Assembly: GCF_030034735.1 (NCBI RefSeq)
Contig: NZ_CP125370.1
Location: 3,038,001-3,102,000 of the forward strand
Length of the DNA stretch: 64,000 nucleotides
Source: Paenibacillus sp. RC334
Lineage (GTDB): Bacteria > Bacillota > Bacilli > Paenibacillales > Paenibacillaceae
Direction of reading: 5' to 3'
Part shown: one piece after another, positions 54,887-64,000 of the stretch
Position numbering within the stretch: the first letter of the stretch is position 1
Layout: each line of letters starts with the position of its first letter
Notes under the pieces: generated by a model
The model's database searches: none
Seen by the model: only the letters and a program-made list of their open reading frames with translations
What the model was told of the DNA's origin: nothing
Made by a program: the position numbers and the translations under genes

Positions 54887-57548
54887 CTATTCTCGGTTGC
54901 GATGTCCACGATTGGAGCTCGACTGACCGTTGGAGTTGGTTTCCTGACTTCCATCCGGTGTAGTCCCTGTGGTAGATGGATCCGTGGTAACTGGATTTAC
55001 CGTGGTATCACTATTGAAGGTACCTGCATCAGGTGTTGTTGTCTCGCCATTCCCCTGATTCGTGTCACTGCCGGTGCCAGAGCTGCCACTGTGATTGCCT
55101 GTACTGCCAGTGCCATTTCCGCTAGTGTCTCCAGGAATCGTCGGAACCTGCCCTGGGATGGTGCTATTATCGGTACCTCCAGGGACTGTATTCCCCTGAT
55201 CGGTGCCGTTCTGACCGTCTGTAGTCCCGCTGTTATCCGGTAATGTTCCATCCTGATTCGGATCAGTTCCCTGCTGTGGATCTACCGGAGTAGTCTCTGC
55301 CGGAATTTCCACACGGATTGTATTGGATGGATCAGATTCCTTACCATCCGCTCCATAAGCCGTTACATAATATTCATACGCGGCTCCGGCTAATGGAGAC
55401 GTATCTTCACCACTCGTGCCTTTCATCGCCTCCATAATCACCGTAAAGCCCCCTTCGGAAGCCTCTTTGCGATACACACGGTATTGCACATTATCTCCCG
55501 CCGCCGCAGTCCAGGTCAACGATACAATTTGGGTATCCTGACTATAAGACCCGCTCAGTCCGCTTGGAGCGGTAACCTGAACCGGCACGTCTGGCTTCTG
55601 CTCAACTGGTGGTTCATATCCTTTTGGCTGGCTGAATTGCGTAACCGGGTGCCCCTTGAGGGCTTCACCCATGACCCTTCCGAAAAAGGCTGCCGACTGC
55701 CCACTGTAGTTTCTCAGCATATGTTTGCTGTCCGGCTTGTCATAGCCCATCCATACTGCACCAGTATATTCCGGCGTATAACCAACAAACCAGATATCAC
55801 GGTTGCCACTGTTCCCGCTAATTCCACTCTGGGTTGTACCCGTTTTACCCGCTACAGGCCAATTAATACGGGCTTTGCGGCCCGTACCGCTATTGACTAC
55901 ATTTTGCATCATTTGCGTCATTTCATAAGCTGTTTTCTCGCTCATTACGGTTTTAAATTCTTCTTTGTGAGTGTAAACCGTTTTGTCATCACTATCGTTA
56001 ATTTGCTTGATGGAGTAAGCTTTTTGGAACTGTCCATTATTGGCAAAAGCACTGTATGCCTGTGCCATTTCAAGCGTGTTCGTTCCTTTACTTAGTCCAC
56101 CCAATGCGATAGCGAGCGAGTGATCATTTTTGTCCATCGGGATGCCTACGCTTTCCGCGAATTGGACCCCTCTTTCCACACCGATCTGGTTGAGTAACCA
56201 TACTGGCGGGATATTTTCAGACTTTGTAATCGCATCGGTCATACTGATGGTCGAAGAGTAACCGTGCAAGTTTTTCGGGCTATACCCGTTAAAACTCTGT
56301 CGCTCATTACTCAAAGGTGTATCCATTGTAACTTTGCCGGATTCGAGAGCCGGCGCATACGCCGCAATAGGTTTAAAGGCCGAACCTGGCTGCCTGCGGC
56401 TTTGCGTCGCGCGGTTAAAGGTTCCCTTTTTGTAATCCCGTCCGGGTGCCATCGCGGCAATTCCGCCCGTCTGGTTATTAATAATGACCATGGAGCCTTG
56501 AACAGGCTGATCGTCCGGGCTCTTTTCGAACATACTATCATCTGCCATCGCCTGATCCAGCGCATTTTGGGCCTGAGCATCCATCGTCGTATGAATTTTG
56601 TAGCCGCCAACGATCAGATCGTTTCCGCTGACTCCCGGCAAAGCATCCTCCGCCTCATTCATCACATACTCCATAAAATTTTGATACTTTTGAACTTTTT
56701 CCGGCTGCTTGTAATCATAATCTACAGCCTTGGCCTCTTCCATTTCCTGCTTGCCAATCATTCCCTGCTCAAACATCAGCTGGAGAACCACAGCACGTCG
56801 TTCCTTTGAGTTTTCCGGATTACTAATTGGATTATATTTGGAAGGTCCTTTTGGAATAGCTGCTAACGTGGCGATCTGCCATAGCTTTAATTCTTTTAAG
56901 TTCGATTGCCCAAAGTACCCCACCGAAGCTGCCTTGATTCCTGAATATGAACGTCCAAACCAAATTCGGTTCAAATACAACGTAATAATCTCATCTTTAG
57001 TCAAATTCCGTTCTAGCGCCATTGCAATAGATACCTCGGTCGCTTTACGGAAAAAGGTCTTGTCACGCGACAAAAACAGGTTTTTGGCCCAACTGTTGGG
57101 TCAGCGTACTGCCGCCCTCCACTGCCGAACGGGCTACGATATCTTTTACGGCCGCCCGACCGATAGACCAAATATCAACCCCCTGGTGCTCCATAAATCG
57201 CTTATCCTCTGTTGCTATAAAAGCTTTTTTGAGCAATGGCGGAATTTCTTCACTTTTGACGGGATCGCTTTTTTGTACGGACAGCTCGCCCATAAGCACA
57301 CCGTTACGATCGTAAACCTTTGATGTCTCGTTCACTGTAATTTTATCCTTGTTGGCTTTGTAAATTTGTTCGCCATTTACCATGACAAACAAATATCCAC
57401 CAAGTGCGCAGAATATAGCTAACGCCGCCGTAATAAACAGTGTCCATCCAATTTGCTTACCTGTAATTTTCTTTTTCTTGCCCTTCGGCTTCTCTTTAGG
57501 TGTGTTTCTATTGCGATTGCCGGATCTGGACAATGAATCGTTTGGCAT
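54887..57548 (-). CDS. Class A penicillin-binding protein (PBP1A-type), frameshifted
   Basis: About 886 residues. N-terminal cytosolic Lys/Arg-rich stretch, membrane helix (about 31-53), glycosyltransferase domain (IATEDKRFMEHQGVD, GGSTLTQQL, ALERNLTKDEIITLYLNRIWFG), transpeptidase domain (SxxK in GSAFKPI, SxN in TKSENIPP, KTGTTQ), an FN3-like module and a Thr/Gly/Asn/Gln-rich tail of about 130 residues. The break is after LTQQL, where CCC (57088-57090) should be CC to give AKNLFLSRDKTFF. Polymerises and crosslinks peptidoglycan. Confidence 0.9.
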
Positions 57549-57632
57549 TCCCCTGACTCCCTTTCGCGATTAATCACATGTTGCCGAACGTATATATAGC
57601 TTGCTGTTGGCAGCATGAAAGCAAACGGAATG

Positions 57633-57660
57633 AAAAGAACAACCCTGTTCAGGTTGCTCC
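57633..57660 (-). terminator. Probable terminator of hfq
   Basis: GAGCAACC-tgaaca-GGGTTGTTC stem followed by TTTT on the minus strand. A second inverted repeat, GACGGTCGC / GCGACCGTC with a 22-base loop (57687-57727), lies between this and hfq and has no T-run. Confidence 0.6.
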
Positions 57661-57736
57661 GGGTCTCATTCCTATACGGTTAGACGAGACGGTCGCTTAA
57701 AAAGTTTCATCAACCCGGGCGACCGTCAAGCCGTAA

Positions 57737-57982
57737 TCAGTTATCGCTGGCGTTCTCCTGTTGCTGTACAAGCGACACATTGCGTTGCGGTGTAAAGGTG
57801 GAAATAGCATGCTTGTAGATCAGCTGCTGCTTTCCATCCGAGTCGATAACAATTGTGAAGTTGTCAAATGCTTTAATGGTTCCCCGCACCTGAAATCCAT
57901 TGATCAGGTATACCGTTACCGGTATAGAATCCTTGCGCAATTGATTCAGAAACGTATCTTGGATATTAATGGACTTGTTCAT
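57737..57982 (-). CDS. hfq: RNA chaperone Hfq
   Basis: 81 residues. Sm1 motif ([23 protein letters not shown]) and Sm2 (LIYKHAIST) are intact, with an N-terminal [11 protein letters not shown] poly(U) face and a short tail. The start at 57982 (MNKSINIQ) is the family start. Follows miaA with a gap of 20 bases, as in many bacteria. Confidence 0.95.
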   Translation of the reverse strand: MNKSINIQDTFLNQLRKDSIPVTVYLINGFQVRGTIKAFDNFTIVIDSDGKQQLIYKHAISTFTPQRNVSLVQQQENASDN

Positions 57983-58002
57983 TTTAGCCGTACCCCCAAT
58001 AA

Positions 58003-58983
58003 TCATTTGGATTGTTTTGAAGTATATTCAAGGTCTGTCCGGAACTTTCCTGCTATAATTTCGTGTATTCGGGCTGCATGAGCAGAAAAATTTCCGAAAT
58101 CGGTGACATCTACCCACTGGATATCCTTCATATGGCGAAACCACGAGAGCTGCCGCTTCGCAAAATGACGCGTATCCCGTTTCAGCCAAGTCACCGCCTC
58201 TTCCAAAGACACCTCTCCTCGCAGGTAGGAGGATATCTCTTTATAGCCTAGACCTTGCATGGAGATGGCATCGCTTCGCACTCCCCGTTCCATTAAGGAG
58301 GTTACCTCAGCAACAAGCCCTTGATCGAGCATCCCGTCAATTCGGTCTTCAATACGTTTATATAGCATTTGCCTATCCATTGTCAAACCTACGATGCAAA
58401 GCTGATAGGGAGATTCCTTTTTTTGACTGGCCAATTGCGAGCTGAGCGTCGTTCCGCTAACATGATAAATTTCCAACGCTCGAACGACTCGGCGCCGGTC
58501 ATTGGGATGCAGACGACGTGCACTTTCGGGATCAACCGCCTGGAGTCGCGCATGAAGCGCCTCGGCTCCAAATTGTTCGGCATAATCAAGCTGTTCCTGA
58601 CGAAAAGCTTCATCAGCTCCCACCTCGGAAAACTGGTATTCATAGCAGACAGACTCCACATATAAACCTGTCCCACCTACGATAAACGGCAGTTTCCCTC
58701 TGGCATGAATATCCGGTATGAGACGACGGCAATCTTCCTGAAATGCAGCTACCGAATATGGGTATTCCGGCTCATGAATATCAATCAAATGGTGCTTGAT
58801 TCCTTCCATTTCCTGTTCGGAAATTTTGGCAGTTCCAATATCCATATGACGGTACACCTGCATGGAATCTCCGGAAATAATTTCCCCGCCAAATTGCCGT
58901 GCCATCTCGATGCTTAATTTCGTCTTGCCGACCGCAGTCGGGCCGACAAGAACAAGTAGTTTAGGCTTAGATGCCGCTATCAA
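58003..58983 (-). CDS. miaA: tRNA dimethylallyltransferase
   Basis: About 326 residues. P-loop [64 protein letters not shown] and [11 protein letters not shown] are MiaA signatures. Adds dimethylallyl to A37 of UNN-reading tRNAs. The start is TTG: 58983 is 7 bases after GGAGTG; TTG at 58989 abuts it. It overlaps the preceding gene by 17 bases. Confidence 0.94.
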   Translation of the reverse strand: MIAASKPKLLVLVGPTAVGKTKLSIEMARQFGGEIISGDSMQVYRHMDIGTAKISEQEMEGIKHHLIDIHEPEYPYSVAAFQEDCRRLIPDIHARGKLPFIVGGTGLYVESVCYEYQFSEVGADEAFRQEQLDYAEQFGAEALHARLQAVDPESARRLHPNDRRRVVRALEIYHVSGTTLSSQLASQKKESPYQLCIVGLTMDRQMLYKRIEDRIDGMLDQGLVAEVTSLMERGVRSDAISMQGLGYKEISSYLRGEVSLEEAVTWLKRDTRHFAKRQLSWFRHMKDIQWVDVTDFGNFSAHAARIHEIIAGKFRTDLEYTSKQSK

Positions 58984-59818
58984 TATCAATCACTCCGTAC
59001 ACTGTTTTCGTTGTGCCCCGTTGCTCCACATGGAAGCCAAGGCGGGCAAATTCCCTGCTGCCCCGTTTTTCCTTCAATACAATTGTTTTCCTTGCAATAC
59101 GTTTTGCCTGAACAATACTTTCCTCATCCAGAGCATCCGGGTTAGCCAATCCTCTCAATGGACCGATTGCACTAGAATCGAGCAACGGATCACGGAACAT
59201 CGGGTCAAAATAGATAATATCCACACTGCGATCCGGCAAGCTACGCAAATAATCCAAATGATGACCAAAGCGGACGTCAATGCCGGAAAATGCCTCATCT
59301 ACCGCAGCGTTGCCGGAACGGTAATGCCTCATTCCATCCTTGATTAAAGCATAGACAGGAAAAGAACTTTCCACAGCAGTTACTTGTCCAGAACTTCCTG
59401 TTCCAATTGAAAACAGGAGGGAATCCGTTCCGAGTCCTGCGGTACAATCCAGCACGGTGTCCCCCGGAACGAGCCGAGCGGCGGTCAGCATCGGATCAGG
59501 CTCGCTCTTCAACACCCGCTTGGCGCGGATGAAGCCCATGCTCGGGTGAAAAGTCATCGGTGGTTGCTCCGGGCTAATCAGCCTCACCCCACCCTGTACG
59601 AGCACCAACGCCTGACGAACTCTATGAGCAACAGTCAGCCTTGCTACCGATATACCACGACGGGGGGCATACAGCACCCCCAGCTCGGCTGCAAGCAGTT
59701 CCGCCCGCTGCACGACCTCAGCGGAGGGAGAATCCCCTGTCGTCACCAATAAATGGGCTTGTTCCTCCCGAAGCCTTGCCTGCTTTTCTTCTTCACGGTT
59801 TTCCCGATCCTGCAACAT
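58967..59818 (-). CDS. RsmJ-like SAM-dependent methyltransferase (YpiP-like)
   Basis: 283 residues. Class I methyltransferase with VLDCTAGLGTDSLLFS (SAM loop) and the catalytic IIYFDPMFRDP motif typical of the RsmJ family (16S rRNA m2G). VTTGDSPSAEVVQRAELLA is the N-terminal family block. A charged N-terminal extension (about 1-25) is unusual. Lies between mutL and miaA. Confidence 0.85.
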   Translation of the reverse strand: MLQDRENREEEKQARLREEQAHLLVTTGDSPSAEVVQRAELLAAELGVLYAPRRGISVARLTVAHRVRQALVLVQGGVRLISPEQPPMTFHPSMGFIRAKRVLKSEPDPMLTAARLVPGDTVLDCTAGLGTDSLLFSIGTGSSGQVTAVESSFPVYALIKDGMRHYRSGNAAVDEAFSGIDVRFGHHLDYLRSLPDRSVDIIYFDPMFRDPLLDSSAIGPLRGLANPDALDEESIVQAKRIARKTIVLKEKRGSREFARLGFHVEQRGTTKTVYGVIDIDSGI

Positions 59819-59830
59819 ATATAAACTCCC

Positions 59831-62020
59831 TTACATTACTCTCTTAAACAGCTTCTCCAAATCATATATGGAAAAGGACACAACGATGGGCCGCCCATGC
59901 GGGCAGGTGTACGGCTGTCTGCACGCCGCCAAACGCTCCAGCAGTACGACAGCCTGTCGGTCAGTCAGCTTCTGGTTCGCTTTAATCGAAGCCCGGCAGG
60001 AGCACATGATCGAGGCTGCTTCCCGCAGCTTTGCAAGATCAATTGCTTTTTCATCCAGTACCCATCCTGCCATTTCCTCAATAACATCCGCTTCTTGCCC
60101 TTGAGGAAGCCAGTAAGGATAAGAGCTAACACGGAAGGTTTGACCACCAAAATGCTCCAAATACACTCCCGCCTGCTCAAACCAGTGCAGCCTTGTTTTC
60201 AGCTTTTCCGTCTCCGAGGGCGTAAATTCTAATGTAATCGGCAGGAGTAGCTCCTGAGATACCGCCTCGGGACTGCCGAATTTTTCATAATAAAATTCGT
60301 AGTTAACCCGTTCATGCGCAGCATGCTGGTCAATTAAATACAGCCCCTGATCGTTCTGCGCAATCAAATAGGTTCCATGGTGCTGACCAATCAAATTTAG
60401 CTCAGGAAAAGCGGGAATCTCGGGAGCCTCACCCGACACCACCGCCAACTGCTCTGCATTCAGTCGTGACTGACGTTTCTTCTGATCCAAGAAATATCGG
60501 GAATCCACAGCGTTTCCTGCATCCGGTGAAGCAGAAGGCCGATAAGCCACAGAAGCAGCCGCTTCCTGTACTCTGCCGCTGTACAAAGGGGATGAACCGG
60601 ATTCGCTTTTATTCCCTTGAATTTCTTGAGTAGCGAACGCCTGCCCGGAAGCACTATCAGGCACCGGATCGTTCCCTCTAACGCCATTCCCATCGTTTCC
60701 ATCCACAAAATCTGCATCCAGTTCCTCGTCACTGACACGTTGCCCAGAAGACGTTTTCCCCCGACCAGAGACAAGGAGTCTCTCCCTATTCTGGCGTTGC
60801 TCACGCTCCGTGCCAAGCCTGTGTTCCTCCTCATTTCCGTCCAAACGAATAGATTGGCGCGGGTCACGGCCCTCCGGGAAAGGTCCGGCAAGCGGTTGTG
60901 CCTCCCCTCGGCTCTCGCCAGCAGAAGAGTTTCCTTCCATACCGCTTCCCTTCGAGAAATGGAACTGCTCCTGCACGAACGAGCCGCTATCCTTGCCGCC
61001 GATTTCGCGCTTGACTGCCTTCGGAATCAGCACCTGCTGCCCTAGAACAGCTTTTACCGAATCCTCAACCAATTGAAACAGCTCGGCTTCTTTGCTGAAA
61101 CGTACCTCCAACTTGGCAGGATGAACGTTAACATCCACCAGTGAAGGATGCATTTCCAGCTGGATCACAGCTAGTGGAAAACGATTGATCGGCAGCAAGG
61201 TATGATACGCCTTAAGCAGTGCCTGATTCAGCCCGTAGCTACGCACAAAACGTCCGTTCACCACCGTCGAGATGGCATTCCGATTCGATCTGGTCCACTC
61301 CGGGCGGCTGACATAGCCGCTAATACGGTAATCCAGACTCTCTCCTTCCAGCAGCAGCATGGATTTCGCTGCCGAGGTTCCATAAACAGCGGCAATCACT
61401 TGAAGCAAATCACCATTACCCAGCGTTTGAAGCAGTGTATTCCCGTTATGCCGCAATGTGAAGGCAACTTCGGGGTGTGAAAGCGCCATTCGGTAAAGTA
61501 CATCCGAAATGTGCCCCAGCTCCGTCTGGATCGTTTTCATATATTTCAGCCTTGCAGGCGTGTTATAAAACAGCTCCCGGACGGTAAAATCCGTCCCTTG
61601 CCGAGCGGCTGCATCCTCATGCAGCACCAGCTTGCCGCCCTCAATAACCAATTTGCGGGCACGTCCGTCATCTCCGGCTGCTGTCAGCAGCTCCACTTTC
61701 GATACAGCCGCAATACTCGGCAGCGCTTCTCCCCGGAAGCCCAGGCTCGTGATCTGGAACAGATCGCGTCCATGCCCGATTTTGCTGGTCGCATGCCGAT
61801 AGAACGCCGTTTCGACATCTTCAGGCTCGATGCCACTACCGTTATCCGTCACCCGGATGCTTTGCAGTCCGCCTTCCTCTACCCATACGTCGACACGCGT
61901 ACCGCCCGCATCAATCGCATTTTCCACCAGCTCCTTCACGACGGAGGCTGGACGTTCTACAACCTCACCGGCAGCAATCTGGTTGGCAATATGCTCATCC
62001 AGTACCCGAATTTTAGACAT
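59831..62020 (-). CDS. mutL: DNA mismatch repair protein MutL
   Basis: 729 residues. N-terminal GHKL ATPase (ANQIAAGEVVERPASVVKELVENAIDAGGT, DNGSGIEPEDV, TSLGFRGEALPSI), a long low-complexity linker (about 345-530), and a C-terminal dimerisation domain with the QLVLIDQHAAHERVNYE-like block and CPHGRP zinc/endonuclease-associated motif. It is 73 bases after mutS. Confidence 0.96.
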   Translation of the reverse strand: MSKIRVLDEHIANQIAAGEVVERPASVVKELVENAIDAGGTRVDVWVEEGGLQSIRVTDNGSGIEPEDVETAFYRHATSKIGHGRDLFQITSLGFRGEALPSIAAVSKVELLTAAGDDGRARKLVIEGGKLVLHEDAAARQGTDFTVRELFYNTPARLKYMKTIQTELGHISDVLYRMALSHPEVAFTLRHNGNTLLQTLGNGDLLQVIAAVYGTSAAKSMLLLEGESLDYRISGYVSRPEWTRSNRNAISTVVNGRFVRSYGLNQALLKAYHTLLPINRFPLAVIQLEMHPSLVDVNVHPAKLEVRFSKEAELFQLVEDSVKAVLGQQVLIPKAVKREIGGKDSGSFVQEQFHFSKGSGMEGNSSAGESRGEAQPLAGPFPEGRDPRQSIRLDGNEEEHRLGTEREQRQNRERLLVSGRGKTSSGQRVSDEELDADFVDGNDGNGVRGNDPVPDSASGQAFATQEIQGNKSESGSSPLYSGRVQEAAASVAYRPSASPDAGNAVDSRYFLDQKKRQSRLNAEQLAVVSGEAPEIPAFPELNLIGQHHGTYLIAQNDQGLYLIDQHAAHERVNYEFYYEKFGSPEAVSQELLLPITLEFTPSETEKLKTRLHWFEQAGVYLEHFGGQTFRVSSYPYWLPQGQEADVIEEMAGWVLDEKAIDLAKLREAASIMCSCRASIKANQKLTDRQAVVLLERLAACRQPYTCPHGRPIVVSFSIYDLEKLFKRVM

Positions 62021-62093
62021 CCTTTTAACCTCCCCCTAACTTCAAAGTGTGATGAAAATAAAAATATAATATCGTTAACTACAGATATCGGTG

Positions 62094-64000
62094 CTACAGG
62101 CCGTTGGCCTTGTTTTTCAGTTCATTTAACAACTGCATCGCCTGCAAAGGTGTCATATTCATGACATCAGCGTTTTTCACCTTGCGTAAAATCTGGCGCA
62201 CAATCGGATTAACCTCGGCCGTCTCCAGCTGCGGCTTGGCAGGAGCAAGCTCTTGCTCTCCGAAAATGGACAGCTGTACGACTCCGGTAGCCGTATGGTC
62301 CAGTACACTGGAGTCTTCCACCACCTGCTGAGTGTTTTCTTTTACAACGTTGGCTTGCTGTGACATAAGTGGAGCCTGCAACGCCACTTCCCTGCTTTCC
62401 CGTAGCGTCTGGTCTGAATGGGTGCCGTCCGAAGAAGAAGCTCCAGCTCCTGAAACTGTGCGGTGAACAACATTTTCCTTCGCTACTGCAACAGCCTCGG
62501 TGCCTGCCGTCACTTGGGCAGCCGCGTGCTCAAAGCCATGCAACAGCCCGTTCGCACGTTCAATGATATTATCCGGCAAACCCGCAAGACGGGCACAATA
62601 GATACCGTAACTGCTACTGGCCGCGCCCGGTATGAGCTTACGCAGGAAATTCACCTTGTCGCCGCTTTCCTGTACCGCCATGGAGTAGTTCCGCAGCGAG
62701 GACAGGCTTTGCTCCAAATGAGCCAGCTCATGAAAATGCGTAGACACCAGCGCCTTACAGCCGATCGTGTCATGGACAAATTCAATCACAGCTTGAGCAA
62801 TCGCCATCCCCTCACTGGTGGACGTACCGCGTCCCAACTCGTCAATAATGATCAGGCTTCGCGGAGTCGCTTTGTCTGTCATGACCTGAATATCAGCCAT
62901 TTCCACCATGAACGTACTCTGCCCGCCGATCAGGTCATCCGCCGCACCGATGCGCGTGAAAATGCGATCCAGCATCGGCACTTTCGCATGTGCAGCCGGA
63001 ACGAAGCAACCGATCTGCGCCATAATTGCGATCAGCGCAACCTGACGCATATACGTACTTTTCCCGGCCATATTCGGACCGGTGATTAGCAAAATATGCG
63101 CATCTGCTTCCTCCAGCGCCGTACCATTGGCGATAAAGCTGCCATCCTTCATCACAGCTTCCACAACGGGATGCCGCCCCTGCTCCACCACGAGATCATA
63201 TCCCGTTGTCAGCTCAGGCTTCACGAAGCCACGCTCTGCGCTGACCGATGCCAGGGACTGGTACACATCAATTTCTGCCACCCGCTCTGCCAGCTTTTGC
63301 AGGCGTGGAATTTCAGTATTTAGTTTACTGCGAAGCTCAGAGAAGAGAGAGTACTCCAGATCTACCATCTTATCCTCGGCTTCCAAAATCAGAGATTCCT
63401 TTTCCTTCAGCTCCGGTGTAATATATCGTTCCGCATTCGCCAGCGTTTGCTTGCGTTCATATCGTCCTTCCGGCAATGAAGCCAGATTGGATTTGGTTAC
63501 CTCGATATAATAACCAAATACTTTGTTGTACCCGATTTTGAGCGACCGAATACCAGTCGCTACACGTTCCTTGGCCTCCAGCTCGGCGATCCAGCGCTTG
63601 CCGTTCACACTCGCCTCCCGCAGTTCGTCCAGACGCTGATGGTAGCCTTCCTTAATGAGACCCCCGTCCCTTACAGAAATAGGCGGCTCGTCCGCTACGG
63701 CTTCCTCAATCAACGCACACAAGTCTGTACAGCTATCCAGCGTCTGGGCAACTCGGCGCAGTGTCTCCGATTCCGATTCTGCGCATAGCTCACGCAAAGC
63801 CGGAATTCGGGTTAATGACAGCTTGAGTGCAATCAGGTCGCGTGCATTGGCGCTGCCAAAGGCAATTCGCCCAACCAAGCGCTCCAGGTCGTAAATTTCT
63901 TTAAGCTGTGCACGCACATCCTCACGAAAAATAAACTGGTGGTACAGCTTATCAACCGCCTCCAGCCGTTCCTCGATCAGATGGCTGCTAAGCAGCGGCT
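62094..64000 (-). CDS. mutS: DNA mismatch repair protein MutS, C-terminal part
   Basis: The last 635 residues; the frame continues off the right edge (PLLSSHLIEERLEAVDKLYH just before the edge is in frame). Contains lever/clamp helices, the ATPase with GPNMAGKSTYMRQVALI, the D-E of IIIDELGRGTSTSEGMAIAQ, VSTHFHELAHLE and an HTH. An unusual about 80-residue Ala/Val/Ser/Thr-rich insert sits between the ATPase and the C-terminal PLQAMQLLNELKN tail. Confidence 0.97.
   Translation of the reverse strand, partial: PLLSSHLIEERLEAVDKLYHQFIFREDVRAQLKEIYDLERLVGRIAFGSANARDLIALKLSLTRIPALRELCAESESETLRRVAQTLDSCTDLCALIEEAVADEPPISVRDGGLIKEGYHQRLDELREASVNGKRWIAELEAKERVATGIRSLKIGYNKVFGYYIEVTKSNLASLPEGRYERKQTLANAERYITPELKEKESLILEAEDKMVDLEYSLFSELRSKLNTEIPRLQKLAERVAEIDVYQSLASVSAERGFVKPELTTGYDLVVEQGRHPVVEAVMKDGSFIANGTALEEADAHILLITGPNMAGKSTYMRQVALIAIMAQIGCFVPAAHAKVPMLDRIFTRIGAADDLIGGQSTFMVEMADIQVMTDKATPRSLIIIDELGRGTSTSEGMAIAQAVIEFVHDTIGCKALVSTHFHELAHLEQSLSSLRNYSMAVQESGDKVNFLRKLIPGAASSSYGIYCARLAGLPDNIIERANGLLHGFEHAAAQVTAGTEAVAVAKENVVHRTVSGAGASSSDGTHSDQTLRESREVALQAPLMSQQANVVKENTQQVVEDSSVLDHTATGVVQLSIFGEQELAPAKPQLETAEVNPIVRQILRKVKNADVMNMTPLQAMQLLNELKNKANGL

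Overview
The window comes from a low-to-mid GC spore-forming Firmicute, most likely Paenibacillus (P. polymyxa group). This is inferred from the Bacillales gene order mutS-mutL-(methyltransferase)-miaA-hfq ... spoVK-hflX-ynbB-glnR-glnA, the lexA/yneA divergent pair, sporulation genes (spoVK, NucB-type nuclease, YjcZ-type peptides), strong AGGAGG ribosome binding sites and frequent GTG/TTG starts. No tRNA, rRNA or CRISPR array is visible.

Layout. 1-8.5 kb: start of a low-molecular-weight tyrosine phosphatase, thiN, an NlpC/P60 hydrolase, an OmpR-type regulator with a degenerate receiver, a thiamine-thiazole operon (tenI-thiO-thiS-thiG-thiF) under a TPP riboswitch, and an ABC-F ATPase. 8.6-19.3 kb: an eleven-gene minus-strand operon for a Tad/Flp-like secretion or pilus machine, headed by a Hanks kinase fused to a CpaE-like domain and preceded by a structured leader RNA. 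19.3-33.5 kb: housekeeping genes (rRNA methyltransferase-like, ABC ATPase, thioredoxin, endonuclease IV, Fpg-like glycosylase, HAD enzymes, RNase Z, metH, mtnD, yneA, lexA).

33.5-47.7 kb is accessory DNA downstream of glnA. It carries two copies of one compact agr-like cassette in the same order: (DUF771-like HTH) - six-helix membrane protein without kinase - AgrB - AgrD-like peptide - LytTR protein without receiver. The two copies share a spaced promoter block. A 98-bp copy of the glnA 3' end and terminator lies at 37190-37287 and again at glnA itself (47583-47680), framing a 10.4-kb integrative element. The element holds cassette 2, a frameshifted toxin-like gene with a possible partner, a LexA-controlled yolD, hicAB, a secreted-protein/membrane-protein pair, YjcZ peptides, a nuclease, an IS256-type insertion and a tyrosine-integrase remnant. 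Cassette 1, with another integrase remnant, lies outside the left repeat, so two related elements appear to have accumulated at the same site.

47.6-64 kb returns to core genes: glnA, glnR, ynbB, hflX, spoVK, a DUF218 protein, a DUF402 phosphatase, a class A PBP, hfq, miaA, an RsmJ-like methyltransferase, mutL and a partial mutS.

A caution for the whole window: at least twelve genes, including normally indispensable ones (RNase Z, metH, PBP1), are broken by single-base indels, several of them in homopolymers. This pattern fits sequencing or assembly error better than gene decay. Where the two reading frames clearly join, genes are annotated here as one unit.
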